From: Tistrella mobilis KA081020-065
Lineage (GTDB): Bacteria; Pseudomonadota; Alphaproteobacteria; Tistrellales; Tistrellaceae
Assembly: GCF_000264455.2 (NCBI RefSeq)
Contig: NC_017956.1
Coordinates: 3,764,001-3,828,000 of the forward strand
Direction of reading: 5' to 3'
DNA length: 64,000 nucleotides
The notes below the pieces were generated by a model. It saw nothing but the letters and a program-made list of their open reading frames with translations. It was not told the DNA's origin and did not search any database. The position numbers and the translations under genes are program-made. Position 1 is the stretch's first letter, and every line of letters starts with the position of its first letter. Positions 23,551-34,882 of this stretch are shown here, in pieces.

Positions 23551-24915
23551 CTAGATAGCACGATCTGCGGTTCTGCGCGAGACGAGCCGCAGCAGGATCA
23601 GCCCCGGAATCGCCGCAACCGTGGTTGCGAGGAAGAAGGCCGACCAGCCGAGTTCCTCGGCCATGATGCCGCTCGACGACGAAAGCCAGGTCCGCGCCAC
23701 CGCCATGAAGGACGACAGCAGCGCATATTGCGTGGCGGTGTAAGAGACGTTGCACAGGCTCGACATATAGGCCACGAACACCGCCGTCCCCATGCCGCCG
23801 GCCAGATTCTCGAAGCCGATCACCGCCGCCAGCACCGCGACATCGGGGCCGGCCTCGGCCTGGACCATGAAGGCCAGGTTCGACAGCGCCTGCAGGATGC
23901 CGCAGATCCAGAGCGACCGGACGGTGCCCAGCGCCCCCAGCAGCGTGCCGCCGGCCCAGAAGCCGACCATCGAGGCCCAGAAGCCGAACAGTTTGGAAAT
24001 CTCGGCGATCTGGGTCTTGTCGAAGCCGATATCGACCAGGAAGGGGTTGGTCATCACCCCGGCCAGGCTGTCGCCGAATTTGTAGAAGGCGACGAAGGCC
24101 AGGATCAGCCAGGCATGGGGCCGGGTCAGGAATTCCTGGAAGGGGGCCACCACCGCGGCATGCAGCCAGGCGCCGGCGCGGCCGATCGGCCCCTTTGCAC
24201 CCAGCCGTTCCAGCAGCCGTCCGGCCCGGGCTTCGGCCTCGGCCGCATGGCTGCGATCCACCCGGGGTTCGGGGCCCGCCAGCACCGCCAGAACGCCCAG
24301 GCCCATCGCCGCCGCCATCACGGCATAGGCGGTGAACCAGTCGAAATAGGCGGCGAGATAAAGCGCGCCGGCGCCCGAGGCGAGCATGCCCAGCCGATAG
24401 CCGAACACCACCATCGCCGCACCGGCGCCCTGGCGGTCTTCGGGCAGGCGTTCCACCCGGTAGGCATCGATGACGATGTCCTGGCTGGCCGACGAAAAAG
24501 CCAGCAGCACCGCCCAGAGCGCGGTGGTCCAGGGGTCGGCGGCGGGGTCGGACAGCCCCAGCCCCAGCATGGTCAGGATAACCGCCGCCTGGGTCAGCAG
24601 CAGCCAGGACCGGCGGTGGCCGAACAGCCGGGCCAGGCCCGGCAGCCGCAGCTGGTCGATCAGCGGCGCCCAGATGAATTTGAGCGCATAGGGCGTCCCC
24701 ACGGCGGCGAACAGGCCGATCGCCGCCTTGGAGATGCCGTCTTCCGTCAGCCGGACGCTGAGCGTGCCGAAACTGAGTGCGAGCGGCAGACCGCTCGCAA
24801 AACCCAGCACAAGGATCTGGATGAGGCGCGGCTCCAGATAGATCCGCGCCCCGGCAAGGAAGCGGCTGCCCCTGCCTGTCTCATCCCTGCCCTCGCCACC
24901 ATCGGGTGTCGTCAT
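23551..24915 (-). CDS. ampG: AmpG-like MFS permease
   Basis: A 454-residue major facilitator protein with about 12-14 hydrophobic segments. The N-terminal LEPRLIQILVLGFASGLPLA and LSVRLTEDGISKAAIGLFA, and later FIWAPLIDQL, SASQDIVIDAYRVE and GYRLGMLASGAGALYLA, are the AmpG pattern. AmpG imports GlcNAc-anhydroMurNAc peptides for murein recycling and beta-lactamase induction. The gene ends 93 bases before the ppa start, the next gene downstream in the same direction. Confidence 0.88.
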   Translation of the reverse strand: MTTPDGGEGRDETGRGSRFLAGARIYLEPRLIQILVLGFASGLPLALSFGTLSVRLTEDGISKAAIGLFAAVGTPYALKFIWAPLIDQLRLPGLARLFGHRRSWLLLTQAAVILTMLGLGLSDPAADPWTTALWAVLLAFSSASQDIVIDAYRVERLPEDRQGAGAAMVVFGYRLGMLASGAGALYLAAYFDWFTAYAVMAAAMGLGVLAVLAGPEPRVDRSHAAEAEARAGRLLERLGAKGPIGRAGAWLHAAVVAPFQEFLTRPHAWLILAFVAFYKFGDSLAGVMTNPFLVDIGFDKTQIAEISKLFGFWASMVGFWAGGTLLGALGTVRSLWICGILQALSNLAFMVQAEAGPDVAVLAAVIGFENLAGGMGTAVFVAYMSSLCNVSYTATQYALLSSFMAVARTWLSSSSGIMAEELGWSAFFLATTVAAIPGLILLRLVSRRTADRAI

Positions 24916-24940
24916 GCGGGCATCCGTCCGACGGGTGGGA

Positions 24941-26767
<1,827 letters not shown>

Positions 26768-26792
26768 ACGGGTCTGACAAGCCTTGAGAGAC

Positions 26793-26819
26793 GACGGCGG
26801 CACCTCTTGTGCCGCCGTC
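26793..26819 (-). terminator. Hairpin between the PfkB kinase and typA
   Basis: An 11-bp perfect stem (26793-26803 with 26809-26819) on a CTCTT loop, in the gap between the two leftward genes. There is no T tract on the minus strand, so it may be an attenuating or processing hairpin. Confidence 0.5.
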
Positions 26820-26838
26820 CGCCCGCTTGGGCCCCGGT

Positions 26839-27831
26839 TCAGGCCGATCGCGCGACGAGATCCGCGATCGAACCGGCAGGGCGCGGGCCGATTTGGCCGA
26901 TGATCCCGGCAGCCGCCAGGCCGCCGAGTCGGGCGGACCGCGCGAGATCGAACCCGTGGGTCAGCCCGTAAAGGAAACCAGCCGCATAGAGATCACCGGC
27001 GCCGGTGGTATCCACCACCGCTTCCACCGGGCTCGCCTCCACATGGACCGGCGCCCCCTCGCGGGGCACGATCACCGATCCGTGTTCGCTGCGGGTCAGC
27101 GCCGCAATCTCCACCCGGCCCGTCACCGAACGCATGGCCGCGTCGAAGTCGTCGGTCTCCGCAAGTGCGGTGATCTCGGCTTCGTTCGCGAACAGGATGT
27201 CGATGTGGTCGTCGATAAGCCGGTGGAACTCGGCACGGAAGCGGTCGACGCAGAACTTGTCGGACAGGCTGAATGCCACCCGTGTTCCATTGCGCCGTGC
27301 CGCCCGCATCGCCTTGAGGCAGGCTTCCTTCGCGGGTGCAAGATCCCACAAATAGCCTTCCACGTACAGTATTTCGGCACGCGCGACTTCGTTTTCGTCG
27401 ACATCGTCCGGCGACAGGTGGACGCTGGCCCCCAGATAGGTGTTCATCGTCCGCTGGCCGTCGGGCGTGATCAGCACGAAGCAGCGCGCGGTGGGCGGGG
27501 TCGGTGCTGCGGCCGGCGTGTCATAGGCCACGCCCAGCGCCCGGATGTCGTGGCGGAAAACCTGGCCCAGCGTGTCGTCGGCCACCCGGCCGACAAAGGC
27601 GGTGCGCGCGCCCAGCGCCGCCAGACCCGCGATCGTGTTGGCCGCCGACCCGCCCGAGCTTTCGATCGCCGGGCCCATGGCTGCATAGATCGCCTCGGCC
27701 CGGTCGGTGTCGATCAGGGCCATGGTGCCCTTGACCATGCCCTGGGCGTCGAGGAAGCCGTCTTCCGTGCGGGCCAGGATGTCCAGGATGGCGTTGCCGA
27801 GGCCGAGCACGTGATAGGTCTTCTCCGTCAT
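26839..27831 (-). CDS. PfkB-family sugar/nucleoside kinase (adenosine kinase-like)
   Basis: A 330-residue ribokinase-fold kinase. N-terminal VLGLGNAILDILART, then SGGSAANTIAGLAALG, and C-terminal VVDTTGAGDLYAAGFLYGL with the catalytic Asp in GAGD. Closest by pattern to alphaproteobacterial adenosine kinase-like proteins; the true substrate may be a nucleoside or sugar. Divergent from the EI24 gene across a long GC-rich gap. Confidence 0.88.
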   Translation of the reverse strand: MTEKTYHVLGLGNAILDILARTEDGFLDAQGMVKGTMALIDTDRAEAIYAAMGPAIESSGGSAANTIAGLAALGARTAFVGRVADDTLGQVFRHDIRALGVAYDTPAAAPTPPTARCFVLITPDGQRTMNTYLGASVHLSPDDVDENEVARAEILYVEGYLWDLAPAKEACLKAMRAARRNGTRVAFSLSDKFCVDRFRAEFHRLIDDHIDILFANEAEITALAETDDFDAAMRSVTGRVEIAALTRSEHGSVIVPREGAPVHVEASPVEAVVDTTGAGDLYAAGFLYGLTHGFDLARSARLGGLAAAGIIGQIGPRPAGSIADLVARSA

Positions 27832-28174
27832 GATCGGTTCGTCTTCCTTTGCGCGGGGATGTTTCTTTGCACGAGGATGGGGGCGCGGGTGCCCGGGCGA
27901 CCCTCAACCACAGGCTGCATGGCCGGTCGGCGGCAGTATAGCCGCCCCGGCCCGGAAGGGCGATCCCGGGCGCGCGGCATCTCGCCGGCTTTTGCGTCGC
28001 AATGCCGATTGCGCCCTTGAGTCCCGCCCGTCCCCGTCGTATGAATTCCCTACGGTTTCGCAGGCGCACCGTAACCGGATCACGGACCGGGGGGCGCCTC
28101 GGCCGGGGGGGCCGAACGGGCCCTCTTCCTCCCCGCGCTCCCCCTCCCCGCGCTCCCCGGAGACGACCCGCGCC
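27832..28174. other. Intergenic region between pfkB-type kinase and EI24 gene
   Basis: A 343-base divergent gap without a supportable gene. It contains a tandem 15-bp C-rich repeat (28128-28157) just upstream of the EI24 gene's ribosome binding site (GGAGA near 28159). Nothing else is recognised. Confidence 0.6.
28128..28158. repeat. Tandem 2 x 15 bp CT-rich repeat
   Basis: CCTCCCCGCGCTCCC is repeated head to tail at 28128-28142 and 28143-28157, in the leader of the EI24 gene. Low complexity; it may be slippage. Confidence 0.8.
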
Positions 28175-28870
28175 ATGGCGCTGATCACCACCACCGTCGG
28201 ACGCACGCTCGGCAATCTCGACGATGCCCGCATGTGGCGTCCGCTCGGCATCGGCATCGTCGGTTCGGCGATCCTGATGGGCGTGCTGTGGTGGCTGGCT
28301 GTGGGCTGGGTGGATGCGACCGGGCTCACCGGCATCGGCTGGCTGGACACCACCATTTCTTACGCCGGCGATTTCGCCGTCATCGTCATCTCGGCCTGGC
28401 TGCTCTTCGTGCCGATCACCTCGGCGGTGATGGGCCTGGTGATCGACGAGGTCGCCGGGGTCGTGGAGCGGCGCAGCTATCCCGGATTGCCGCCGGCCAA
28501 AGGGGCCGGGTTCTGGGCCTCGCTCTGGTCCGGTGTCAGGTTCGGCGTCTTCGCGCTTCTGCTGAACCTGCTGGTGCTGCCGCTCTATTTCGTGCCGGTG
28601 GTCAACCTGGTCCTGTTCGTCGGGCTGAACGGCATCCTGCTCAGCCGGGAGTATTTCGAACTGGCGGCGCTGCGCCGTCTCGGCACGGCCGAGGCGAAGG
28701 CCATGCGGCTCCGCCACCGCACCACGCTCTTCGTGCATGGCGCCGCGGTCTCCTTCCTGTTCGCGATCCCCTTCGTGAACCTGACCGCGCCGATCATCGC
28801 CGCCGCCCTGTTCACCCATCTCTTCACCCTGATCCGGGAGCGCGAAGCCCGTGAGCTGCGCCGTCCGTAG
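28175..28870 (+). CDS. EI24/CysZ-like membrane protein
   Basis: A 231-residue integral membrane protein with four or more hydrophobic segments (for example WRPLGIGIVGSAILMGVLWW and LLLNLLVLPLYFVPVVNLVL). The central NGILLSREYFELAALRRLG segment is the family hallmark of EI24/CysZ, a family that includes the sulfate channel CysZ. The ATG at 28175 has GGAGA upstream. The last 20 bases overlap the start of the lipoprotein gene. Transport function is plausible, substrate unknown. Confidence 0.82.
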   Translation: MALITTTVGRTLGNLDDARMWRPLGIGIVGSAILMGVLWWLAVGWVDATGLTGIGWLDTTISYAGDFAVIVISAWLLFVPITSAVMGLVIDEVAGVVERRSYPGLPPAKGAGFWASLWSGVRFGVFALLLNLLVLPLYFVPVVNLVLFVGLNGILLSREYFELAALRRLGTAEAKAMRLRHRTTLFVHGAAVSFLFAIPFVNLTAPIIAAALFTHLFTLIREREARELRRP

Positions 28871-29315
28871 CCAGATCGCCCGCCCCTTGGCCATCCGTCC
28901 TGTGGCCGCCCTTCTTCTCGGCCTTGCGGGCTTCGGCCTCGCCGGCTGTCAGACCACCAGCCCCGATATCGGGACGGCCCAGATCCGCCCGGCGCCCAAG
29001 CCTGCGCATGTGGCGCAGCCCTCGGGGCTGGCAGAGCTGCTGAAGCTGGATCAGGACGATCTGACCACCCGTTTCGGCCGGCCGGCGGTGGCGCGGCGCG
29101 AAGGCCAGTCGGTGTTCTGGCGCTATTCCGACAATCGCTGCGCGCTGATCCTGTATTTCCCGGCGATCGATGCGGCAAAGCCGGGCGGGGCGCGTCCCAC
29201 CCATGGGGTGGTGCGCTGGTTCGGTCCGCAGGCGGCGGGGGCGGGCGATGCCGATTGCGTGGCGGGATTCGATCACGCCACCATCCAGGCCCGGCTGGCC
29301 GCGCCGGGCGTCTGA
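28851..29315 (+). CDS. Small lipoprotein, unknown function
   Basis: A 154-residue lipoprotein. The signal sequence ends in the lipobox LAGC (LLGLAGFGLAGCQTTS), and the mature part has a short Pro-rich linker and a compact domain (LAELLKLDQDDLTTRFGRPA, FWRYSDNRCALILYF). It starts at GTG 28851 inside the EI24 gene with GGGAG ten bases upstream. The compact domain resembles small lipoproteins of unknown function seen in alphaproteobacteria. No function inferred. Confidence 0.75.
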   Translation: MSCAVRSQIARPLAIRPVAALLLGLAGFGLAGCQTTSPDIGTAQIRPAPKPAHVAQPSGLAELLKLDQDDLTTRFGRPAVARREGQSVFWRYSDNRCALILYFPAIDAAKPGGARPTHGVVRWFGPQAAGAGDADCVAGFDHATIQARLAAPGV

Positions 29316-29321
29316 GCCTGT

Positions 29322-30314
29322 CTAGCCGGTTGCGGGCAGCAGGTTGATCGGTTTGCCCGGGGCGTCTGCAGGCGCCGTCTCGCCTGGATAGGGTGCCAGG
29401 CCCGACGGCGGCACCGGTCCCACCGGTGTGGCCGGCACGGTCGGTGGCGGCGGCACCTCTCGCGGCGGCAGAAGGGCCGGTGTCACGGGGATGGGGACCA
29501 CCGCCTCCGTTGCGGGCATATCAGGCGTCGTCCCGGGTGCGGCCGCCTCGGGGGTGACGGTCGAGGGTGCCTGCACGGCGGCCTGCATCGCCTCCAGCCT
29601 GCGGCGCATCTCCTCGATCCGCTGGCGTTCCGCCGCGGCTTCATTGGGGGTGATCACCCCCAGGCGCATCCAGTCGTCGATGCGCCGGCCATGGGCCGCC
29701 AGCTCTTCGGCCGTCAGCTCGTTCGGATAGGGCAGCGTTTCCGCCGGGGCGGGCGGCAGCAGGGCATCTATGATCCGGGCCTGTTCGGCCCGCGCCTCTT
29801 CGGCGGTCATCTCGCGCGCGGCGACCATCTGCTTCAGCGCCTCGAAACGCGCCAGGGTCTCGCCGGGGGTGGGGGCCGGGGCCAGCGGGTCCACGGTAAC
29901 CGAGGGCGTATGCGACAGCGGCAGCAGCCCGCCCAGATTGGTCGCCCGGCGTTCCGCCGCCAGCCTGGCCGTCACCAGATCGGCGGCACGCAGCCGCTCC
30001 ATGGTCTGGAAGCGCCGCACCATGCCGGCGTCCAATGCCTGGTCCACCGGGGCGGGGCCCGGCCGTGGCCGGCTGCCGGGCGGCCACACCACCGGCTGCC
30101 AGGCCACCATCTGCACTGCGGCCGGCGAGTCGACCGTGATCGGCGCCTCGACGATGATCGGGTCGGTGCTCGGCAGGATCCGTTCCTCATCCGCCGGCGG
30201 TTCGGTCGTGATGCTCTCCGCGCAGCCGGTCAGGATCGCCGGCATGGCCAGCAGGGCCAGCAACAGGGCGATGGGGCGGCGCAGAAACAGGGGCATCGGG
30301 CGAACGGGTGTCAT
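29322..30314 (-). CDS. Proline-rich lipoprotein, unknown function
   Basis: A 330-residue lipoprotein. Residues 1-30 form a lipoprotein signal sequence with lipobox ILTGC. The mature protein is Pro/Ala-rich with a central helical, Glu/Arg-rich segment (TLARFEALKQMVAAREMTAE, then EQARIIDALLP) and a Pro-rich tail. I recognise no domain. The start at 30314 is chosen because the signal peptide begins there. Probably anchored in the outer membrane with its body in the periplasm. Confidence 0.75.
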   Translation of the reverse strand: MTPVRPMPLFLRRPIALLLALLAMPAILTGCAESITTEPPADEERILPSTDPIIVEAPITVDSPAAVQMVAWQPVVWPPGSRPRPGPAPVDQALDAGMVRRFQTMERLRAADLVTARLAAERRATNLGGLLPLSHTPSVTVDPLAPAPTPGETLARFEALKQMVAAREMTAEEARAEQARIIDALLPPAPAETLPYPNELTAEELAAHGRRIDDWMRLGVITPNEAAAERQRIEEMRRRLEAMQAAVQAPSTVTPEAAAPGTTPDMPATEAVVPIPVTPALLPPREVPPPPTVPATPVGPVPPSGLAPYPGETAPADAPGKPINLLPATG

Positions 30315-30377
30315 GCTCAAGAGAATAGGGTGTCCCGGCCGCGCCCGCCAGCCCTGCCCCTGCGGCAACATGCGGCC

Positions 30378-31910
30378 TCAGCCGATCCGCCGCCCGGCCT
30401 CGATATGGGCCCGCTCCCCGCGCAGCCGGCGGTCCAGCCGCTGGGCGAACCGCCCGGTGCCGACGGTCAGGCTCTGAACCGTCTCGGGTTCGGCGACCAG
30501 TTCGGCGTGTCTGTCCGAGAAATAGCCGATTCGGCTATTTTGGCCCATATTCATAGCCGATCCGTCAGCTGGGGCCATCGCCTCCCACACCGGGCGACCG
30601 CCATGGGGACCGGGTGCGATCGTATGTTCAAGCCCCATCATCGCCAGCATGGTCGGTACGATATCGGCGGTGCCGGTCGCGGTCTCGATCCTGGCCCCGC
30701 TCCGGAAGTGGTCGCCCAACAGCGCCCCCAGGCTCAGGATCTCCTTCGGGTGCAGCCCGCCATGGATGCCCACCCCGTCGCCCAGGCCGTTGTCATGCAG
30801 GCAGGTCCCGGTCAGGCCCCACTGGTCCGGTTCGTCGAAGTTCCGCAATACGAAAACAAGATCGGCTGCCCGGGCATGGTCGATGCCCGCGAGCCGCCGG
30901 TCGAAGGTCCCCGGGGCCTGGCCTTCCACCCCGTCCCGGCCGGGGGCCGAGAACACCATGCCGATCTCGTCCATCTCCATCAGCGCTGCCGCCACCCTCG
31001 CCGCCAGCGCCGGGGAACGATCACGCACCAGCATGTTTCCGCAATAGCCCGGAATCAGGGCCACATCGGCCCCGTCGGCCAGGTGCCGGTCGACCCTGAA
31101 CCCCGCCGACCGCAGCGCCGCCGCCAGATCGAAGCGCCGTGTCTGGGTAACATGTGCATGATCTGACACAAAAATCAGCTGCACGCCCGCGGCCCGACCC
31201 TCGGCCTCCCACCAGTCCGCAACCCGGCCGATCTGGTCGTCCACCGCTCGCATCGCGCCCAACGAGGTTTCGGATCCGATGCCGAAAACATGGTAGGCAT
31301 TGTCGGGCTCGCCATACCACAGGATGGTGACGTCCGGCAGGTCGCGGGTGATGACCGTCAGGAAGGCGTCGGTCATCCAGCGGGTGCCGGCCAGGTCCGG
31401 ATACTGCTTCGGTGCCTCGGGCCGGCCTACCTCGTCCAGGATCGCCCGCACCTCGGCTTCGGGGAAGGAACTCTCGGGCTGGTGGACCGACAGGCACAGC
31501 GCGTCCAGCCCGGTCATCGGCTGCTTCAGCCGCACGCTGCCGGCGGAATTGGCCGACAGTACCTTCAGCCGCCGGCCGTTGGCCGCCAGAATCTCGCCCA
31601 GGGTCGGGGTCGTGAACAGCCGGCCGTCATAGGCCGCGGTCGCCTTGTCGATCTTGGCGACGTCATAGCCCTCGAAGCGCTCGCGGGCGTCGACCCGGGG
31701 GTCCAGGAAGAAGTTCGCCACCATGCCATGGCCGGATGGCCGGGCGCCGGTCACCAGGGTGGGCAGGTTGACATAGGTCTCGGTCGGGAAGGCGGCGGAA
31801 TGGCGGGCCAGCACCGTGCCCCGCTCCAGCAGCGCCGTCAGCACCGGCATGCGATCGTGGGTGACGAGTTCCGGGCGCAGGCCGTCTAGGCCGATCAGCA
31901 GAAAGCGCAT
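30378..31910 (-). CDS. Alkaline phosphatase superfamily / type I phosphodiesterase
   Basis: A 510-residue member of the nucleotide pyrophosphatase/phosphodiesterase group. The first metal Asp is in LIGLDGLRP, the Thr nucleophile in AFPTETYVNLPTLVTGARP, and SDHAHV supplies a later metal pair, followed by LHPKEILSLGALLGD. No signal peptide is visible, so it acts in the cytoplasm. It is divergent from a GntR/UTRA regulator, which may control it. Substrate unknown: nucleotides, phosphodiesters or phosphonoacetate-type compounds all fit the family. Confidence 0.85.
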   Translation of the reverse strand: MRFLLIGLDGLRPELVTHDRMPVLTALLERGTVLARHSAAFPTETYVNLPTLVTGARPSGHGMVANFFLDPRVDARERFEGYDVAKIDKATAAYDGRLFTTPTLGEILAANGRRLKVLSANSAGSVRLKQPMTGLDALCLSVHQPESSFPEAEVRAILDEVGRPEAPKQYPDLAGTRWMTDAFLTVITRDLPDVTILWYGEPDNAYHVFGIGSETSLGAMRAVDDQIGRVADWWEAEGRAAGVQLIFVSDHAHVTQTRRFDLAAALRSAGFRVDRHLADGADVALIPGYCGNMLVRDRSPALAARVAAALMEMDEIGMVFSAPGRDGVEGQAPGTFDRRLAGIDHARAADLVFVLRNFDEPDQWGLTGTCLHDNGLGDGVGIHGGLHPKEILSLGALLGDHFRSGARIETATGTADIVPTMLAMMGLEHTIAPGPHGGRPVWEAMAPADGSAMNMGQNSRIGYFSDRHAELVAEPETVQSLTVGTGRFAQRLDRRLRGERAHIEAGRRIG

Positions 31911-32008
31911 GGGGGGCGGGCTCCGGTGGCGGCGGCTGCCGAGAGGATCGGGAGGAGGTGACATAGCAGGATCATGTTGCACCTCTGTGATCGGCCTGCC
32001 CAGCCCTC

Positions 32009-32024
32009 TCTGGATTAAACCAGA
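32009..32024. promoter_or_regulatory. Inverted repeat, candidate GntR operator
   Basis: TCTGG-ATTAAA-CCAGA, a perfect 5+5 bp palindrome with an AT-rich centre, sits in the divergent gap between the phosphodiesterase and the GntR-type regulator. GntR/UTRA proteins usually bind such short palindromes. Confidence 0.45.
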
Positions 32025-32103
32025 TATCGGTGCCCTCATCGGCTCTGGCGAGGGGGGGCGCGCTGCTGTTAGGTTGGGCGGATTTTCCCCGACGGACAAG
32101 CGG

Positions 32104-32805
32104 ATGACCCTGCGCGACCCGATCTATCTCAAGGCCAAGACCCATCTGAGCGACGGGCTGGACGAGGGCCGCTGGCGGCCCGGCGACAAGCTGCCCTCGG
32201 AACGGGATCTGGCGCGCCAGCTCCTGCTGGACCGCAATCTCGTCCGCCATGCCCTGATGGCGCTGGAAGGCGAAGGGCGGGTGATGCGGCTGGATCGCCG
32301 GGGCTGGTTCGCCACCCCGCCCCGCCTGGCCTTCGACCCGGTCAACCATGTCAACTTCGCCCGCGCCGCCCGCGACCAGGGGCGGGATCCGGGCTGGCAG
32401 TCGCTGCAGCGCGACATGGTGCCCGCTCCCGGGCCCGAGGCCCGGGCGATGCGGCTTCCGCCCGGCACGCCGCTGCTGCGCACCTTCGCCTGGGGGGCCC
32501 TCGACGGGGTGCGGGTCTATGTCGAGGAAACCTTCTATAACCCCCGCCTCGGGCCGGTCGCCGATACGCAGTGGCGTGGACGCTCCACCACCGAGGTCTG
32601 GGAGGAGGATTTCGGCATCCGGCCCCGCCAGCGCAATCTTCTGGTCCGTCCCGTGCGGCTGGCGGGAGAGGTGCTCGAGGTTCTGGCACTGGCCCCGGGG
32701 GCTCCGGGGGTGTACATCCGCCGGATCAAGGTCGACGAGGTGGGCAATGTCATCGAGATCGACCATGAATACTGGCGGTTCGATGCCGTCGAATTCAGAA
32801 TGTAA
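32104..32805 (+). CDS. GntR-family regulator with UTRA domain
   Basis: A 233-residue HutC/PhnF-type repressor. Winged helix at 5-72 (PIYLKAKTHLSDGLDEGRWR, PSERDLARQLLLDRNLVRHA, LEGEGRVMRL) and a UTRA ligand domain (ETFYNPRLGPVADTQW, VYIRRIKVDEVGNVIEIDHE). Divergent from the phosphodiesterase with a palindrome between, and followed 66 bases later by the formaldehyde dehydrogenase gene in the same direction. Its effector is unknown; a phosphorylated or glycated small molecule would fit UTRA. Confidence 0.88.
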   Translation: MTLRDPIYLKAKTHLSDGLDEGRWRPGDKLPSERDLARQLLLDRNLVRHALMALEGEGRVMRLDRRGWFATPPRLAFDPVNHVNFARAARDQGRDPGWQSLQRDMVPAPGPEARAMRLPPGTPLLRTFAWGALDGVRVYVEETFYNPRLGPVADTQWRGRSTTEVWEEDFGIRPRQRNLLVRPVRLAGEVLEVLALAPGAPGVYIRRIKVDEVGNVIEIDHEYWRFDAVEFRM

Positions 32806-32871
32806 GTCCGACCATGCCGCATGGGGGCCGCCTGCCCGGCTCCCCCGTGCAGCTGCCCGAGGAGAGACCGG

Positions 32872-33984
32872 ATGAAGACCCGCGCCGCCGTCGCGTTCGC
32901 GCCGAACACGCCGCTCGAGATCGTCGAGCTCGACCTGGAAGGTCCGAAAGAGGGCGAGGTTCTGGTCGAGATCATGGCCACCGGCATCTGCCATACCGAT
33001 GCCTATACGCTGTCGGGCAAGGACAGCGAGGGCGTGTTCCCCAGCATCCTGGGGCACGAGGGCGCGGGCATCGTCCGCGAGGTCGGTGCCGGCGTCACCT
33101 CGGTCAAGCCTGGTGATCATGTGATCCCGCTCTACACGCCCGAATGCCGCCAGTGCAAGACCTGCCTGTCGCAGAAGTCCAATCTGTGCACCGCGATCCG
33201 CGCCACCCAGGGCAAGGGGCTGATGCCCGACGGCACCAGCCGTTTCTCGCTCAAGGGCCAGCCGATCTACCACTATATGGGCTGCTCGACTTTCTCGAAC
33301 TTCACCGTGATGCCCGAGATCGCGGTCGCGAAGATCCGCGAGGACGCGCCCTTCGACAAGGTCTGCTATATCGGCTGCGGCGTCACCACCGGCATCGGTG
33401 CGGTGATCTATACCGCCAAGGTGGAAGCGGGTGCTGATGTGGCCGTATTCGGCCTGGGCGGCATCGGCCTGAACGTGATCCAGGGCGCGAAGATGGTCGG
33501 CGCCGACCGGATCATCGGCGTCGATATCAACCCCGGGAAGCGGGCAATGGCCGAGGCTTTCGGCATGACCCACTTCATCAACCCCAAGGAGGTTGGTGCC
33601 GACAAGGTCGTGCAGGCGATCACCGATCTGACCGGCGGCGGCGTCGACTACTCCTTCGACTGCACCGGCAACACCACCGTGATGCGTCAGGCCCTGGAAT
33701 GCTGCCATCGCGGCTGGGGCCAGTCGATCATCATCGGTGTGGCCGAGGCGGGGCAGGAAATCTCCACCCGTCCCTTTCAGCTGGTCACCGGCCGGGTCTG
33801 GCGCGGCTCGGCCTTCGGTGGTGCCCGCGGCCGGACCGATGTGCCGAAGATCGTCGACTGGTACATGCAGGGCAAGATCCGCATCGACGAGCTGATCACC
33901 GATGTCATGCCGCTGGATCAGATCAATCACGGCTTCGATCTGATGCATGAAGGCAAGTCGATCCGCTCGGTCGTGGTCTACTGA
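32872..33984 (+). CDS. adhC: S-(hydroxymethyl)glutathione dehydrogenase (class III ADH)
   Basis: A 370-residue zinc alcohol dehydrogenase oxidising the glutathione-formaldehyde adduct to S-formylglutathione with NAD. Catalytic zinc ligands lie in [11 protein letters not shown] and GHEGAGI; the structural zinc is in [15 protein letters not shown]. The nucleotide loop is [14 protein letters not shown]. Starting at 32872 with GAGGAGAG upstream. It forms a two-gene unit with the S-formylglutathione hydrolase gene just after it. Confidence 0.96.
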   Translation: MKTRAAVAFAPNTPLEIVELDLEGPKEGEVLVEIMATGICHTDAYTLSGKDSEGVFPSILGHEGAGIVREVGAGVTSVKPGDHVIPLYTPECRQCKTCLSQKSNLCTAIRATQGKGLMPDGTSRFSLKGQPIYHYMGCSTFSNFTVMPEIAVAKIREDAPFDKVCYIGCGVTTGIGAVIYTAKVEAGADVAVFGLGGIGLNVIQGAKMVGADRIIGVDINPGKRAMAEAFGMTHFINPKEVGADKVVQAITDLTGGGVDYSFDCTGNTTVMRQALECCHRGWGQSIIIGVAEAGQEISTRPFQLVTGRVWRGSAFGGARGRTDVPKIVDWYMQGKIRIDELITDVMPLDQINHGFDLMHEGKSIRSVVVY

Positions 33985-33988
33985 TCCG

Positions 33989-34858
33989 ATGATCGTGAAA
34001 GACATGGAGACGATCTCCATCAGCCGCTGCTTCGGCGGTACCCAGGGGATCTATGCCCATGCGTCGGCCGAGACCCGCACCCGCATGCGGTTCTCGGTCT
34101 TCGTGCCGCCGCAGGCAGAGCAGGGGCCGGTGCCGGTGGTCTGGTTCCTGTCGGGGCTGACCTGCACGGAAGAGAACTTCACCGTCAAAGCCGGCGCCCA
34201 GCGCATGGCTGCGGCGCTGGGGCTGATGCTGGTCGCCCCCGATACCAGCCCGCGAGGGGTGGACGACGGCGGCGAGACGGTGCCCGACGATCCGGAGGGG
34301 GCCTGGGATTTCGGTCTGGGGGCCGGCTTTTATGTCGATGCCACCGAAGCTCCGTGGGCGCGCAACTACCGGATGTTCTCTTACATCTCGGACGAGCTGC
34401 CGCAGCTGATCGCCGGGGCCTTCCCGGCCGATATGAATGCCCAGGGCATCATGGGGCATTCGATGGGCGGGCATGGTGCGCTGACCATCGCGCTGCGCCA
34501 TCCCGGTCGGTTCCGCTCGGTCTCGGCCTTTGCGCCGATCGTGTCGCCGCTGAACTGCCCCTGGGGCGAAAAGGCGCTGGGCGGCTATCTGGGGCCCGAT
34601 CGCAGCCGCTGGCGGGCCCATGACGCCGTCGCCCTGATCGAGGACGGTGCCCGCTGCCCGCATATCCTGGTCGACCAGGGCATGGCCGATGGGTTCGTCG
34701 CCAGCCAGCTGAAGCCCGACCTGCTGGAAGCCGCCTGCAATGCAGCGGGCCAGCCGCTGACGCTCAACCGGCGCGACGGCTATGACCACAGCTACTACTT
34801 CATTGCCAGCTTCATGGAAGACCATCTCCGCTGGCATGCAGCGGCGCTCAGGGACTGA
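33989..34858 (+). CDS. fghA: S-formylglutathione hydrolase
   Basis: A 289-residue esterase of the FghA/FrmB type hydrolysing S-formylglutathione to formate and glutathione. Catalytic Ser is in GHSMGGHGA, Asp in VDQGMADGFV, His in GYDHSYYFI; FLSGLTCTEENF is the family oxyanion region. Only five bases separate it from adhC. The start is uncertain between 33989 and 34004 (METISISR, the usual N-terminus); neither has a strong ribosome binding site, consistent with coupling. Confidence 0.94.
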   Translation: MIVKDMETISISRCFGGTQGIYAHASAETRTRMRFSVFVPPQAEQGPVPVVWFLSGLTCTEENFTVKAGAQRMAAALGLMLVAPDTSPRGVDDGGETVPDDPEGAWDFGLGAGFYVDATEAPWARNYRMFSYISDELPQLIAGAFPADMNAQGIMGHSMGGHGALTIALRHPGRFRSVSAFAPIVSPLNCPWGEKALGGYLGPDRSRWRAHDAVALIEDGARCPHILVDQGMADGFVASQLKPDLLEAACNAAGQPLTLNRRDGYDHSYYFIASFMEDHLRWHAAALRD

Positions 34859-34882
34859 TATCCCCGATCGGGCGGGGCGGGA

